A stretch of DNA of 64,000 nucleotides from Hibiscus mutabilis. Its lineage: Eukaryota > Streptophyta > Magnoliopsida > Malvales > Malvaceae. The translations under genes were made by a program, and so were the position numbers. Each line of letters opens with the position of its first letter. Position 1 is the first letter of the stretch. The notes beneath the pieces were generated by a model that saw only the letters and a list, made by a program, of their open reading frames with translations, had not been told where the DNA came from and did not search any database. Positions 36,102-47,980 of this stretch are shown in pieces. The stretch is from assembly GCA_019671005.1 (NCBI GenBank), contig CM033719.1:23176750-23240749 (forward strand). The letters run 5' to 3'.

Positions 36102-36614
36102 TAAAAAGTGTAAATGAATAGAGTGCTCGACAAATTATCAGTAAATCGTTCGTATAATATTCGTTTATTCAGTTAAATAAACGAGTAGTAAAAGAATGAA
36201 AACGAATAGAAGTGTATTATGTTCATTTATGTTCGTTTATAAACTCATTTACTTGGTTTCCTTTTTTCTTTTATTTTTTTATATTTTAAATATTGATTAA
36301 AGTATGGACTAAATTGAACACGTGGTATTTTTGAGTTCAAACTGTGAAGTCTAATGAGCTTAAAGACTAGTGGTGTGAATCCACCATTTCGGCGAACATA
36401 TAAATGAACATGTTAGCGGTCATATAAATGAATAAGTTCGTTAACATTACACAAATATGTTCACAAACGTTAAACAAACATGTTCGTGAAAGATAAATAA
36501 ACGAACACCATCAAAAATAAATAAACGAACACAAATATTATATTATAAATTTAAGCAAACCGAACATGAACATCTTCAAATATAAATAAATAAACTCGAC
36601 TCATTTACACTATT
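36102..36614. mobile_element. hAT-like MITE
   Basis: 513 bp. The ends TAAAAAGTGTAAATGAATAG and, complemented, AATAGTGTAAATGAGTCGAG are inverted. The flanks AGTTCAAC (36094-36101) and AGTTTAAT (36615-36622) form an 8-bp duplication with two transitions. The interior is full of GTTCGTTTAT/ATAAACGAAC words in both orientations. Non-coding. Confidence 0.65.
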
Positions 36615-37714
36615 AGTTTAATCTTTACTCGATTATATATTTAATAAACTCTTATATTTTTATTTTAAATAATTATTTTTATAGAGACTAATTGTTATTA
36701 TACTAAAATTATTAAATAAATATATATTTTTAATAGGGGCCGGGCCTTGGGCCCAAGGGAGCTCTGCCCTTGTCTGCGGAGAAGAACAAAGAAAACATAA
36801 GCATGTTTTGGACATGTAATTACATGCAAACAACAAAATTATAATTATTACAAACTCTTTCCTTCTTGTTGCTTTTGCCAGTTTTGTCAAACCTTTTTAT
36901 GAGATTTGTTTAGCTTTCTATTTTCCCTTTTTTTACTATATTATAATCAAATCAAACTAGTTAGTTAATTTTATGAAATGTTTTATAATATAAGGTTTGA
37001 ATTCGTTTTAAAGTACGAAGTTCCGTTATTGAATTTAATTTTTTATAATCAATGATATTCGATTTATCAATGAATTAATTTAGATATGGTATTGCAGAGA
37101 TTTATTACGGGAGTAATTATCTCCATCTATTTTTTTCCATTCACAAATATCAAAATTCGCATATCTAATCTTACTTGAGGGATCAAACACTTCACCTTAT
37201 TATAACAACAAATAGTTGGTTATTATTTTTTAATTAAATATGAACTTAAATATCAATTAATTGCTTTGACAAGGCTTCAAAAACTTTAAAGTAACTGAGT
37301 TAAGTCACAAGAAAATATATATGGCCAAGCAAAAATGATCATATAATTTTCAAAATTATAAAAAAGTTGTCATTTTATTTTCTAAATTTTTAATGTTTAT
37401 CTAAAGTTGTTCTCATATTGAATATTATTTTGCTTCTATAATTGAAGGCAACATTTTAAACATGCCCAAGACCAATAATGTGCTTGGAATATTATTAAAC
37501 TACTCTCAAATCCCAATTATATAAAATTGAGACGAAATAAAATTTCTTTATCTCTCTAAATTAAATAATAGCATTTCGTGAAAATATGTCATCGACTCAT
37601 CGTATTATTTTAATCAATTTAATAGTTTAGAAAATTATATAAACTGGTGACCTTTGTTGTCCAAGGTAACAAAATTTATTGAAAACATAATATTAATCAA
37701 TGTCTGATGACAAC
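36615..37714. other. Intergenic AT-rich DNA, no gene seen
   Basis: The only distinctive spot is the 14-bp perfect palindrome CCTTGGGCCCAAGG at 36745-36758 inside a GC-rich patch. No family-like reading frame. Confidence 0.5.
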
Positions 37715-37972
37715 CATGGGCGTAGCCACCCATTGAATATGGGTATCACATGACACCTCAAAAAATTTGGAAAAAGAAAATTTTATAAATAAAATAATAT
37801 TAAAAATAAAATTAATACAACTTTAAATGAATATTAACACCCTTAAATAGAAAATTGACACCTTTTGAGAAAAAATTAACACCCATTGTTTGTTTCAACT
37901 TAATTAAAAAAATTCATTCATAAAAAATTTGCATTACGACACTTCAAATTAAAATTTCTGGCTCCACCCCTG
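37715..37972. mobile_element. 258-bp hAT-like MITE
   Basis: The ends CATGGGCGTAGCCACCC and, complemented, CAGGGGTGGAGCCAG are imperfect inverted repeats. It is flanked by ATGACAAC (37707-37714) and ATAACAAC (37973-37980), an 8-bp duplication with one transition. The interior is AT-rich and non-coding. Confidence 0.7.
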
Positions 37973-37980
37973 ATAACAAC

Positions 37981-38524
37981 AGTTACATATAAAATATACA
38001 TTATGTATTTTTAAAATGTAAAAAACAATATATTAAACGTGAAAATATAAAACGTAAATAATAAATTTTAATTGGTGATTTTTGAAAAACAAATATGCTA
38101 TATATTTTGATTAATTGGAATGTTTAGAATTTACAAATACAAACCTCGTGAGTCATTCTTCGCCTAAATCAATCAAAATGAATTACACGACTTTCTTTGG
38201 CGCTTGGAGTTGGAGGAGAAACGGGAAAACAATGTCGGCCGCAAATACATTATTCCAAATATAAATTACAATTTATTATATTCATAATTCAATAAGACCA
38301 TACCGTAAAAGTTAGGACTATTACAAATCACAGCTGCTTCATCTAAGCTAACAATTAACTTGTTAAACGACGCAGAAGTTTTGATTAAAACCTCAACTGA
38401 AGCAAAACTAAAAAAAAAAAAATCTGAATCAACCTGATAACCTATATAACTTTGAATATTTTAATATATTAATTTTCTAAAATCACATGCTCCCTAAAAT
38501 AATTGAGGTACAATTAATATATGT
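37981..38524. other. Intergenic AT-rich DNA, no gene seen
   Basis: I see no gene, TIR or LTR signal here. Confidence 0.5.
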
Positions 38525-38890
38525 CTCTACATTAAAAAAATAAAGTTTAAGGTTTAGGCCTAGAGTTTAGGGTTAGAGTTCAAGAAATTATGGACATGGT
38601 GTATTTTTAGGGTTTATGTTTAAGATTTAAAATTTATGGTTATAGCTTAGAATTTAATTTTTTTAGTGCTGAGGCATAAAAAGGCACCGAAAAGGGTAGA
38701 TGATTTTTGTCCTTATCATTATTATCCGTCTCGAACAAAAATTGTATGCCCCTTTTCAGTATCTCTTTCTACGGGCCTACATTGAAAAAAATTAAATTCT
38801 AAGCCCTTATCTTAATCTTAACCCTAAACCCTAAAAATATTTCCTACCTACAATTCCCTAAACTCTAATAATAAATTTTAACTTTTTTTT
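38525..38890. mobile_element. Foldback with telomere-like arms
   Basis: The left arm (ATTTTTAGGGTTTATGTTTA, ...GCTTAGAATTTAATTTTTTT, about 38608-38665) is the complement of the right arm (about 38780-38845, AAAAAAATTAAATTCTAAGC then ACCCTAAACCCTAAAAAT). The loop holds TTATCATTATTATCCGTCTC. TSDs were not found. The type of element is open. Confidence 0.5.
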
Positions 38891-39904
38891 TAAACTTACT
38901 ATTTTAATAAATACATATTTTTATATTAAACTAATAAATATATATATTTTTATATTAAACTAATAAAAATCTAAGATTTTTTGATATTTTATGATTTAAT
39001 AAATACATTTTTTATATTAAAATAATAAATATATATTTTTATATTAAAAAATAAAATATTTTAATTTAAAAATAAATTTTTTTAAATATTTGGTTATTCA
39101 AATACCCGAAAAGCGCTATCGACATCCCCTACCGCACTTTTGGGTACGGCGAAAAAAGCTATTCACTACACGGGTCCTATTTTTTACATCGCAGATTCGT
39201 AGTTGAACTAGGTACAGCTCAAGGAAAGGCGAATCAAAACCCCGTTTTGGGGACTAAAAGAAGAAAAATGATATAGTTTAAATGTAGTTAAAAAAAGACA
39301 AAAAAATAATTTATGAACTTAAAGTGACCAAAATGATACTATATACATTTCCTAGATTCTAATAAAAATGATAATTTAAACTTACATATTTTTTGACGAG
39401 GAAATATAATTTACAGAGAAAAAACAAAAAAATTATTTTAAGAATTTGAGGGTTTAAGCCTAATAACAATTAATGATTGCCATTTCCTAGTTTTTAATAA
39501 CAAAACAAAATAAATAATAATTGCTGGATTTTGAGGTTTTGATTTGAACTGTGTCGTTTAAAATCATTATAATGAAATCACTGTAATCAATACCATAATA
39601 ATGAACAGCAAAAGCAACAGGTAGACGTCCATTCGAAAGATAATAGAATAAAAATTAATTTGCTATCAGTCAAAATAACAATAACCAAATGTTTGTTCAA
39701 TTATTTTAAATTGCTCTTCCATCAAGTCAAAACCATGAAAACTGAAGGGTGACTAGCAATTTTGGCAAACAAATTTCTGGTCTTCGACGGCTTACAGTGA
39801 AAGTCATTAGATACTTTTCTTCCCAGAAGCTCTAACATCAATTTGCCTTCATTTGCGAAAGGGCAAGAAGCTGATCCAAAAAGGCCAAAGTCCGGGTCTT
39901 GACC
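38891..39904. other. Intergenic DNA, no gene seen
   Basis: The first 200 bp are nearly pure A/T (TATTAAACTAATAAATATAT repeats). 39100-39250 is more complex (AAAAGCGCTATCGACATCCC) and might belong to the foldback to its left. No reading frame of note. Confidence 0.45.
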
Positions 39905-40150
39905 ATGGCACTGGTCGTATATTGGTACGATTGTGTTTGTTTTGGCATTGTGGCGGCTGCCTTCATTGGGTCCTTGTGGGTTTCGTCGAGAAAGGATGCT
40001 GTATCTAGATGCGAGGAAGACAGTGCATACGAGAGCCTGCTAGCGGCTCGATCGGATGCCGATCCAAGGGCTCAGGTTGGCTCCAACCAGCTATGGACCA
40101 GTTGTTGGAAAGGGGTGCACCCTGGGTGGCTACTAATAAATTTTGAATAA
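39905..40150 (+). pseudogene. Truncated first exon of a plant transmembrane-protein gene
   Basis: An 81-residue frame starts MALVVYWYDCVCFGIVAAAF, with one hydrophobic segment (about residues 8-28), then a Glu/Ser-rich stretch (YESLLAARSDAD) and VGSNQLWTSCWKGVHPGW. The last motif and the overall layout resemble the N-terminus of a plant multi-pass membrane-protein family of unknown function; this is from memory, not a search. The frame stops 5 residues after HPGW, before the other membrane segments, and nothing downstream continues it. A Mutator-like TIR element begins 75 bp further on. So this is a gene stump, or an exon whose later exons have been lost. Confidence 0.55.
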
Positions 40151-40198
40151 AATATTTTAATATATCTAGAAAATTAATATATTTTAATATATCTAGTG
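40147..40198 (+). repeat. Two 26-bp tandem copies
   Basis: AATATTTTAATATATCTAG occurs twice, 26-27 bp apart, directly after the truncated exon. Confidence 0.7.
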
Positions 40199-40224
40199 AG
40201 CAATAATTTTTTTAATATTTTAAT

Positions 40225-40757
40225 GGCTTAAACTAAATATTAGCCCTCAAACTATGCCTTTTTTTGTTTTTGGCCCTTAAATTATGATTTGGGCAAAATA
40301 GGCCCTTAAACTATCATTTTTTTATCACTTTAAGTCATTAACTATGATTCGGACAAAATAAGCCCTTAAACTATCATTTTTTGTCACTTTAAGTCCATGG
40401 TTTTCTAACATATATAAATATTTATGTTCTTTTTAAATTTTAAAATATCATATATCAAAATAAGCCCCTAAACTATCATTTCTGATCATTTTAAGTCCGA
40501 TAATTATTTAAGTCAAAAGAAAATTATTTCGACTAATAAGATTTTAACACATCACAAAGATTTTTTGACTAATTGATAGTTTTGGGGACTAAAAGAAGAA
40601 AAATGACATAGTTTAGGTACTTATTTTGACCAAAAAATAGTTTAGGGACATAAGTGACAAAAAGGATAGTTTAAGGGCCTATTTTGCCCAAATTATAGTT
40701 TAAGGGTTAAAAGCAGAAAAAAACATAGTTTGAGGACTGTTTTTTGATTTAAACCTT
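40225..40757. mobile_element. Mutator-like TIR element
   Basis: Inverted arms of about 190 bp share GTCCTCAAACTATG, CCCTTAAACTAT and TTTGGGCAAAATAGGCCC. The flanking TATTTTAAT (40216-40224) and TATTTTCAT (40758-40766) agree at 8 of 9 bases, but the sequence is AT-rich and the right end needs a 2-bp indel, so the TSD is only probable. Non-coding. Confidence 0.6.
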
Positions 40758-40766
40758 TATTTTCAT

Positions 40767-42268
40767 GTTAAACTATATTAAATACAAATATTATTTCCTA
40801 ATACTTTTAAAACGAATAATGTAGTTTCTCCTATTTTTTTAGTTTTTTCATACGTATGGCAAAAGTCTATCAGATTTGAAATTTTAATTAATGGGGTTCT
40901 CAATCATGTTGGTAGACATCAATATTTGATAAGCACACTTCATAATTTTAAAATCACATGGAAAATGAGGGAGAAGAAGACGTAGATAGAATTTGTCGCT
41001 GTAAGATCAAGCGCACCACACAGCTGTGAATTTCAACTAATCAGAAGCCAACGTAATAATCTCGACTATCACATGCGGGGCGGCGTATCTCTCAAAGATA
41101 TCCCCTGGCTCTGCTCCGTTTAATTTTACTGTTTATGTTGTTGTCCAGTGGGTGTGATTCGTTAGGTAGGCGTGGAGTATGGACTTTTTTCTTTCTTTTT
41201 TCTTTCAAAACGTCCCTTCAAACTTTGTTGTACCTCCGCTAAACGCTTTCAAAAAATTACTGTGACTCTCTGTCCGCATCAAAATGTGTGAACCACCAAA
41301 ATTTATCTCTGCACCACAAAGCCCATATATCCTCTCTGAACGTCTTCCCATTAACCCCGAAGATTACCCTCTTTCGGCCAACGCGCCACGATGAGATAGC
41401 CATCAAGTTCGACTGAAATCGCAGCTTGACAGTCGAGCTACAACATGTCAGCCCATCACTAGTCGTCACTAGGCCTAGCACAGTCTCATCACCATCACTC
41501 CATATACAGCACCAAAGAGTTATAAATACCTCCAAGACCGAAGACAAAGGAGACGTTCACTGAACTCTCTACAAGGGTTGCCATGCCATTCTACACTGAT
41601 CACACACACACACTCACTCTCTCTCTCTCTATTTTTTCCTCTAAATGGCTCTACTATCGGCTCTCGGCCCCAAATCAACCTGGAGTGAACCGCTTATCCA
41701 ATGATCGACCATGGTCATTCGTGGCTCTCAGCTCGTCTTCTGACGAGTGAACCACCCGTCGTCAGCCCCAAATCTTCCTTTAGCCATCATATCTACCTCT
41801 TTGTTTGGCATCGCCCAAAATCGACATCAATAATTGCTGCGGTGAGCGTGGAGCACTTTCCGACCAAGATGATTAGTTATGAAATCCCTCCCAACTTCGA
41901 GCCATTCCGACTGCAAAAGAGAAAGAAGCAAACAACATGAGTCAATGACATCTTACCACTGACATCTGAAGGCGACACCGCTGGGACCGACGGGATAATA
42001 ATATCTCACCACACATGCTGACGACGATAAGACAATTATAGGTGAAGGTCGACTATCTCGCGGACAGCCGAAACCACTAGAAACCAAGGTGTGAGGGTAG
42101 CTAGAGAAGTTGGGCCCTCCGTCAAGCCTTACGAGAATGCCCTATTGGTAGGACTGCCAGTGCCAGTAAGCGGCAGCACCTCACATGCACTCATTGAAAG
42201 CTGATGCTACGAGGGTATGAGGAATAAGCGCAAAGAGGGTGTCAGCCACTAGATTTCATGAAAGATAC
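40767..42268. other. Unassigned DNA left of the Athila-type element
   Basis: 41040-42240 is noticeably more GC-rich and complex than its surroundings. It has a TATAAATACC at 41521-41530 and an (AC)n(TC)n microsatellite at 41600-41631. The open frames 41257-41547 (minus) and 41701-41940 (plus) match nothing I know. It could be the end of a gene, an LTR fragment or a decayed element. Confidence 0.4.
41600..41631 (+). repeat. (AC)n(TC)n microsatellite
   Basis: CACACACACACA followed by CTCTCTCTCTCT, a compound dinucleotide repeat. Confidence 0.9.
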
Positions 42269-43794
42269 TGTTACCTCTCCAAAAGTATTGTTTTTAATGC
42301 CAATCTTACAATGCTTTTGCTTGTTTTTAGGTGTATTTAGTTGCATTAGGATGTTAAAACCATGTATTTGCATAAGGAGTTTAGAATTCTGTCTATGCCA
42401 GTGTGAAGGGTTGTTTTGTTGGCAATTTTGCAGGTTTGGCACATGATTTGGCCCAGAAAAGCATCTCAGGAAGGAATGCCAGAGAAAATGTCAGGTGCTG
42501 TTGGCACTGATGGACCAGACAATGCCAAGCACCGGTTGGTAGAGAAGTGAACTTGATGCCATGCCAAGAAGCTGTTGGACCCCGAAAAAATAGGAAATGA
42601 TCAGGGTCTGAAAAGATAGCAATTGGAACAATCTCCGAAAAAATAGCGGATAAGATGGTGCCAAGACTTGTTGGCAGATTCATGCCAAGCTTGGACGCCA
42701 AGGCAGCGTCGGCAGTATGACATTAGCCCTAGCCTGATCAGCGCTCATTCAAATTTGGATAAGATGATAATCCCTTATCCCTTGGGCAGTTGAAGTTCAA
42801 GATCGAAGTGAGGAGTTAGTGTGTGATGATTGACAAACGGCTGCATCTAGGAAGGGTGGTCCGACCAACTTGGTCGAGAAGCCTGGATCTTGAAGGGCTG
42901 CATCGAGAGACCCCTTCTAGCCCATTTTCTCTTTTAAGTTATTTTATTTTGTTTTAAATGATGATGTACTTGGGAAACATTTGTGTTTTTTTGGTTAAGT
43001 CGCTTACCATGAACTAATTTCATAGTTGGTGGGGGATGTTTGCGTTGAATCCTATTTTTATGTTTTGGTTTTTAATAATAAATTTGCCTTGGCAATGTTT
43101 TCACTATTCGGCATACTTTAATATTTCCTAAATACTATGCCAAGCGAGAGCTGGCACTGTTGGCCAATTGCTCCTCAATATCTTAACAGACTTGGGTTGG
43201 CAACGATTAAGTTTTTGAATACTGAGGAGAGAAGCTTCGAGAGAAGTCGTTCAAGTAGATGAACTTACTTCGAGAGTGAAATCTACCCCTTAGGAGTATA
43301 GATTAGATTTTAATCAAGTTGGTTTATTTAAAAGCATGCACTATAGAGATATAGGGGTTTTTACATGATCAATTTAGGGCAATGACCATCGAGAGAGACT
43401 TTGCTAATTTTGAATCTGCTCGGCAAACAATGCTAAGATAGGTTGTTATTAAAGGCTGGCACGACATGAATAGCGTGAAAACCAGGCATTCCCTGCCAAC
43501 GCTCATCATTCATTAAAGCACATTCCTTGCCAACGACCTACTTTACTTTTATTTCTTTTCTTTTCAATTATTTTCAAAATCAAATTCAAAACAAATCAAC
43601 TTCTTCTTAAAGCAAATAACAATCAAAGCAATTGAGTTCCAAGTATCTCTGTGGGATCGGTACTCAGCTTACCAGCTGTATTACTTGCAGAACGTGTATA
43701 CTTGCACGCAAAAGACTAATCTTGACACTATTTTATACTTTTCCAATACATATCTTATGCCCCTTTTGCCAGCATTTCACCTAGAGAGTTTACA
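42269..43794 (+). repeat. 5' LTR of outer Athila-type element
   Basis: 1526 bp, from TGTTACCTCTCC to GAGAGTTTACA, followed by AGTTTT and the PBS. It aligns with 3465-5144 with indels. TGCCA/TGGCA words are very frequent. Confidence 0.9.
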
Positions 43795-43800
43795 AGTTTT

Positions 43801-43818
43801 TGGCGCCATTACCGGGGA
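43801..43818 (+). other. Primer-binding site, tRNA-Asp type
   Basis: Reads TGGCGCCATTACCGGGGA. A perfect complement of the plant tRNA-Asp 3' end would have G in place of two of the As, so two G-to-A changes have occurred. This PBS is typical of the Athila lineage. Confidence 0.85.
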
Positions 43819-43903
43819 TTGCAATGGAATTAATTGTTTTTAAATTCTTACTTGTCTTACTTTTATTTTTATTTTTGTTTTTACCTTTTATTTTTGTCGA
43901 TGT

Positions 43904-45622
43904 ATGACCAGAAGCCTTCCTGTGGTGGACGAGTGGCCATACGATCCGAAAATTGAGAAAACCTTGAGAAGGTTAAAAAGAAGATTTCGAGAGATGAAAA
44001 ACCAAGGTAATGAAGGGAATGGTTTGGTGAACAATGGAGGAAATCCACTTAATAATGAGATACCACCACCACCTGCTGTCCTAGTTGTTAATGAGAGACC
44101 TATTAGAGAACATTCGGCACCAACCATTGACAATTTGATGCCAGGACTTGTTGGCACATAGGTAAACGTTGTCAATTTCGAGCTTAAGTCGGTGATGATT
44201 CAAATTCTTTTGAATGTAGGTCAGTTTGATGGAGAACTCACTGGAGATCCGAGGCAGCATCTGAAGCAGTTCATGGAGATTTGCCAGCTATTCCAACAAA
44301 ATAGAGTACCTGAAGATACCTTGAAGCTGAAGTTATTTACTTTCTCTTTGAGAGACAAAGCAAAGGCTTGGCTTATCTCCTTGCCACCTGGCTCAGTTAC
44401 TTCATGGGCAGACCTATGCCAGAAGTTCTTGACAAGATTCCAGTCGCCTACACTCACTGCCAAACTGCGAGGTGAGATCATTACATTCAGGCAGGTTGAG
44501 GATGAGACCTTATATGATGCATGGGAAAGATTCAAAGACCTGTTAAGGAGGTGTCCTATGCATGGATTCCCGAATTGGACCCAGATCCAGACCTTTTACA
44601 ACGGATTGAATGCACAAACGAGGATTGTCGTTGATGCCTCAGCAACTGACTCATTGCTTGACAAGACATATACTGAGGCTGTTGACATTTTAGAAAGGAT
44701 TGCAATCAATGAATTTGAATATCCTGTTGCTAGACTTGGGACCGAAACTAAAACCAATGGGAAATTTCAGGTTGATGAACTAACATCCATCCATGCCGAG
44801 ATTTCCAATCTTACCAGTATGGTGAGAACGTTGCAAAAGAACAATGTGGCCCAAGAAGTCAAAGCATTTGACCTTTTATGTACAATTTGGGGAGAGAATC
44901 ATCACGTGGATGAATGCCTTGCCAACCCTAAATCAGTAAAATTTGTTGTCAATGTTAATCGTTACTATAATCCTAACTCCAATGCTTATAATGCAGGTTG
45001 GAGACAACACCCTAGTTTAACATGGGGAAATCAAGGAGGTAACCAGTACAATGCCCAACGCCATAATACCCAGAGGCAGAATAATAATGCAATGCCAGCA
45101 TTCTATCAGAATGCCATGCCACAGAAAGCCCAAAACAATTTTCAACAAGGGCAGAGACTCAAGCAATGAGGCACACTCACAGAGTACATGGAGAGGAATA
45201 ATGCCACGGTCTAGAGTTTGGCAACATCAATGAGAAACTTGGAAGTCTAAATAGGGCAGATTGCCAATGCACTCAGCAATCGACCCCAAGGAACATTGCC
45301 ATGTGACACAGAAGACACTCGGCACAAAGAAAATGAGCAATGCAAAGCCATAACTCTTCGGAGCAGTAAGTAGTGTGAGGTGGAGAAGGCTGCCAAGTAG
45401 CCAGTTAACTGCCAAATCGAGAAGCCAGTGCCAGCAGATAATCCCAGTGAGGTAGAGAAAGAGCAAACAAAAGCAAATGATGCCAGTACTGATGCCAGAC
45501 AACATACCGATGCTAAACAAACTAATTCCAGCACTGCCTTGACAAAGCCAGCAGCGCCGGCATATGTTTATCCACCACCACCATTTCCAGTAAGACTTCA
45601 AAAGCATAAGCAAGACCAGTAA
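43904..45622 (+). pseudogene. Gag of outer Athila-type element, stops
   Basis: One frame from ATG 43904 (MTRSLPVVDEWPYDPKIEKT) through the Retrotrans_gag core (GDPRQHLKQFMEIC, LFTFSLRDKAKAWL, FLTRFQSPT, ETLYDAWERFKDLLRRCP). It is broken by TAG at 44159-44161, TGA at 45167-45169 and further stops to 45427. The zinc-knuckle (about 44875-44920) has lost its first Cys pair (LLCTIWGENHHVDEC). Gag would form the virus-like particle. The C-terminal part (45428-45622) is rich in Ala/Thr/Asp and ends with a Pro-rich PPPPFPVRLQKHKQDQ. Confidence 0.85.
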
Positions 45623-45670
45623 TTCAAGCACTTTTTGGAGGTTCTTAAGCAATTGTAAATCAACATTCCA

Positions 45671-46402
45671 TTGGTAGAAGCCCTTGAACAAATGCCCAAC
45701 TATGTCAAATTTATGAAAGACATTCTATCCAAAAAGAGGAAGTTAGGAGACTTTGAAACTGTTGCTCTAACCGAAGGATGCAGTGCCATGATCTTAAACC
45801 GATTGCCACCAAAGCTGAAAGATCTGAGAAGTTTCACTATTCCCTGCACAATTGGCAACAAATTCATGGGCAAGACACTGTGTGACCTAGGAGCCAGCAT
45901 CAACTTGATGCCAATGTTAGTTTTTTGAAAGCTTGGCATAGAAGCAAGACCTACCATGGTGACACTTCAGCTGACAGACCGATCCTATGCACATCCCAAG
46001 GGTAAGATTGATGATGTGTTGGTAAAGGTAGAAAAATTTATTTTTCTAGTAGATTTTATCATTTTGGATTATGAGGCTGATATTAATGTCCCGACTATTT
46101 TGGGGAGACCTTTTCTTGCCACGAGTAGGGCTTTGATTGATGTTCATAAAGGGGAACTAACGATGCTCATGAATGACCAACAAGTTACATTTAATGTGTT
46201 TCAAGCTTTGAAATGTACAGATAAACCTGATGAGTGCCAAGCAGAGGAGATTATGGTGTCCATTTACACTTTGGACACGACACAGTTATGCCAAGATGCA
46301 GAATTTGATGCCAACAATTTAGATGGCATAACTGATCTGTTTGAGCAACCAGAAGAACTAGTCTTGGAGGCTAAAGAGGCGAGTTATTTTGAGCCATTAT
46401 AG
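45671..46402 (+). pseudogene. Retropepsin-like protease of outer element
   Basis: Same frame as gag. It shows LRSFTIPCTIG, the active-site CDLGASINLMP (DLGAS in place of DTGA, usual for Athila) and ILGRPFLATSRALIDVHKGE. A TGA at 45926-45928 interrupts it right after the active-site segment, and another stop lies at 46400-46402. The enzyme would process the polyprotein. Confidence 0.85.
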
Positions 46403-47980
46403 TTGGCCGACAGAGAAATCAAGGCACCTAAACCATCAATTGAGGAGCCATCAGTGTTGGAACTAAAAGCATTGTCAGATCACTTGAAGTATTCTTATTT
46501 AGGTGAACACTCAACTCTGCCGGTGATCATTGCCACTGGTCTCACTACTGATCAGGAGGAAAGATTGTTGGCAATATTACGCGATTATAAGCAAGCATTA
46601 GGGTGGACCTTGGCAGACATCAGAGGTATTAGCCCAACCATTTGCATGCATAAGATTATCTTGGAAGAGTACCAAAGACCATTGAAGGCCAAAGAAGGCT
46701 AAACCCAAGCATGAAAGAGGTAGTGAAAAAAGAGATCATAAAATGGCTTGATGCCAGGATTATGTATCCCATTTTTGATAACTCTTGGGTTAGCTTAGTG
46801 CAATGCGTGCCAAAGAAGGGTAGTATGACCGTGGTACAAAATAGTGAAGCTGAGTTAATCCCCTCCAGAACTATCATGGGACAGAGAGTGTGCATGGACT
46901 ATAGGAGGCTGAACAATGCCACGAGGAAGGACCACTTCCCATTGCCATTCATTGATTAGATGCTAGACAGGTTGCAGGTAAAGCTTTCTATTGTATTTTG
47001 GATGGTTATTTAGGTTATAATCAGATTGCCATTGCTCCTTATGATCAAGAGAAGACCACGTTCACGTGCCCTTATGGGACGTTTGCTTTTAGAAGGATGC
47101 CATTTGGCCTATGTAATGCACCAACAACGTTTCATGATGTCCATTTTTTCCGATATGATCGAGCACAACATAGAAGTGTTCATGGATGATTTCTCAGTGT
47201 TTGGCAAAACATTTGAGGAATGCCTTCTGAGTTTGGAGGAAGTCTTGAAGAGATGCATAGAGACAAACCTAGTGTTGAATTGGGAAAATGTCACTTAATG
47301 GTGAAGGAGGGCATTGTTCTCGGGCACAAGGTAACTAAGAGAGGGTTAGAAGTGGATCAAGCAAAAGTTGAGGTAATTAAGCAACTACTGTCTCCAACGA
47401 GTGTTAAAGGTATAAGGAGTTTTTTAGGACATGCCGATTTTTATCGGCGTTTTATTAAAGACTTTTCAAAAATTGCTAAACCTTTATACTTGTTGTTAGA
47501 ACATAATGCCACTTTTGCATTTGACGATTCTTGTTTGAGAGCATTTCAGGAGCTTAAAGAGAAGTTAATCAATGCCCCTATAGTTGTGGCACCGGACTGG
47601 AGTGAGCCCTTTGAGCTCATGTGCGATGCCAACGACTATGCCGTTGGAGCAGTCTTTGGACAAAGGCATGGCAAGGTTTTCCATGCTATATACTATGTCA
47701 GCCGAACCTTGAACGAAGCACAACTGAATTAGAATTTCTTGTGGTTGTATTTGCTTTTGACAAATTTAGATCTTATTTAATTGGTAACAAAGTTGTGGTT
47801 TTTACAGATCATTCGACATTGAAGTATCTCTTGGCAAAGAAGGATGTCAAGCCCAGACTAATCCGATGGACACTCCTACTTCAAGAATTCGACCTTGAGA
47901 TCCGAGACAAAAAGGCCAGTGAAAATCTAGTAGTTGACCATCTTTCATGTTTAGAGCATCATCTTGAAGATGGTAAGACC
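46403..47980 (+). pseudogene. RT/RNase H of outer element, frameshifted
   Basis: RT segments lie in three frames: LGWTLADIRGISPTICMHKI (46590-46650, frame 2), KEIIKWLDARIMYPI to RVCMDYRRLNNATRKDHFPL (46711-46959, frame 1), GYNQIAIAPYDQEKTTFTCP (from 46998, frame 3) and the catalytic FMDDFSVFG (around 47180, frame 1). RNase H continues from GHADFYRRFIKDFSKIAKPL through DANDYAVGAVFGQ and FTDHSTLKYLL. Stops occur at the frame junctions. Copies DNA from the element's RNA in active relatives. Confidence 0.85.

Noticed and set aside
41500..41640. Endogenous pararetrovirus promoter or leader
   Set aside because: Only a TATA-like box and a pyrimidine-rich stretch support it; no movement-protein, coat or RT sequence is present.
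41701..41940. 79-residue open frame as a gene
   Set aside because: No family resemblance, no supporting neighbours; length is within chance for this GC content.
42258..42701. Open frames inside the 5' LTR of the outer element (both strands)
   Set aside because: They are not conserved in the sister LTR at 3465-5144 and lie in LTR DNA.
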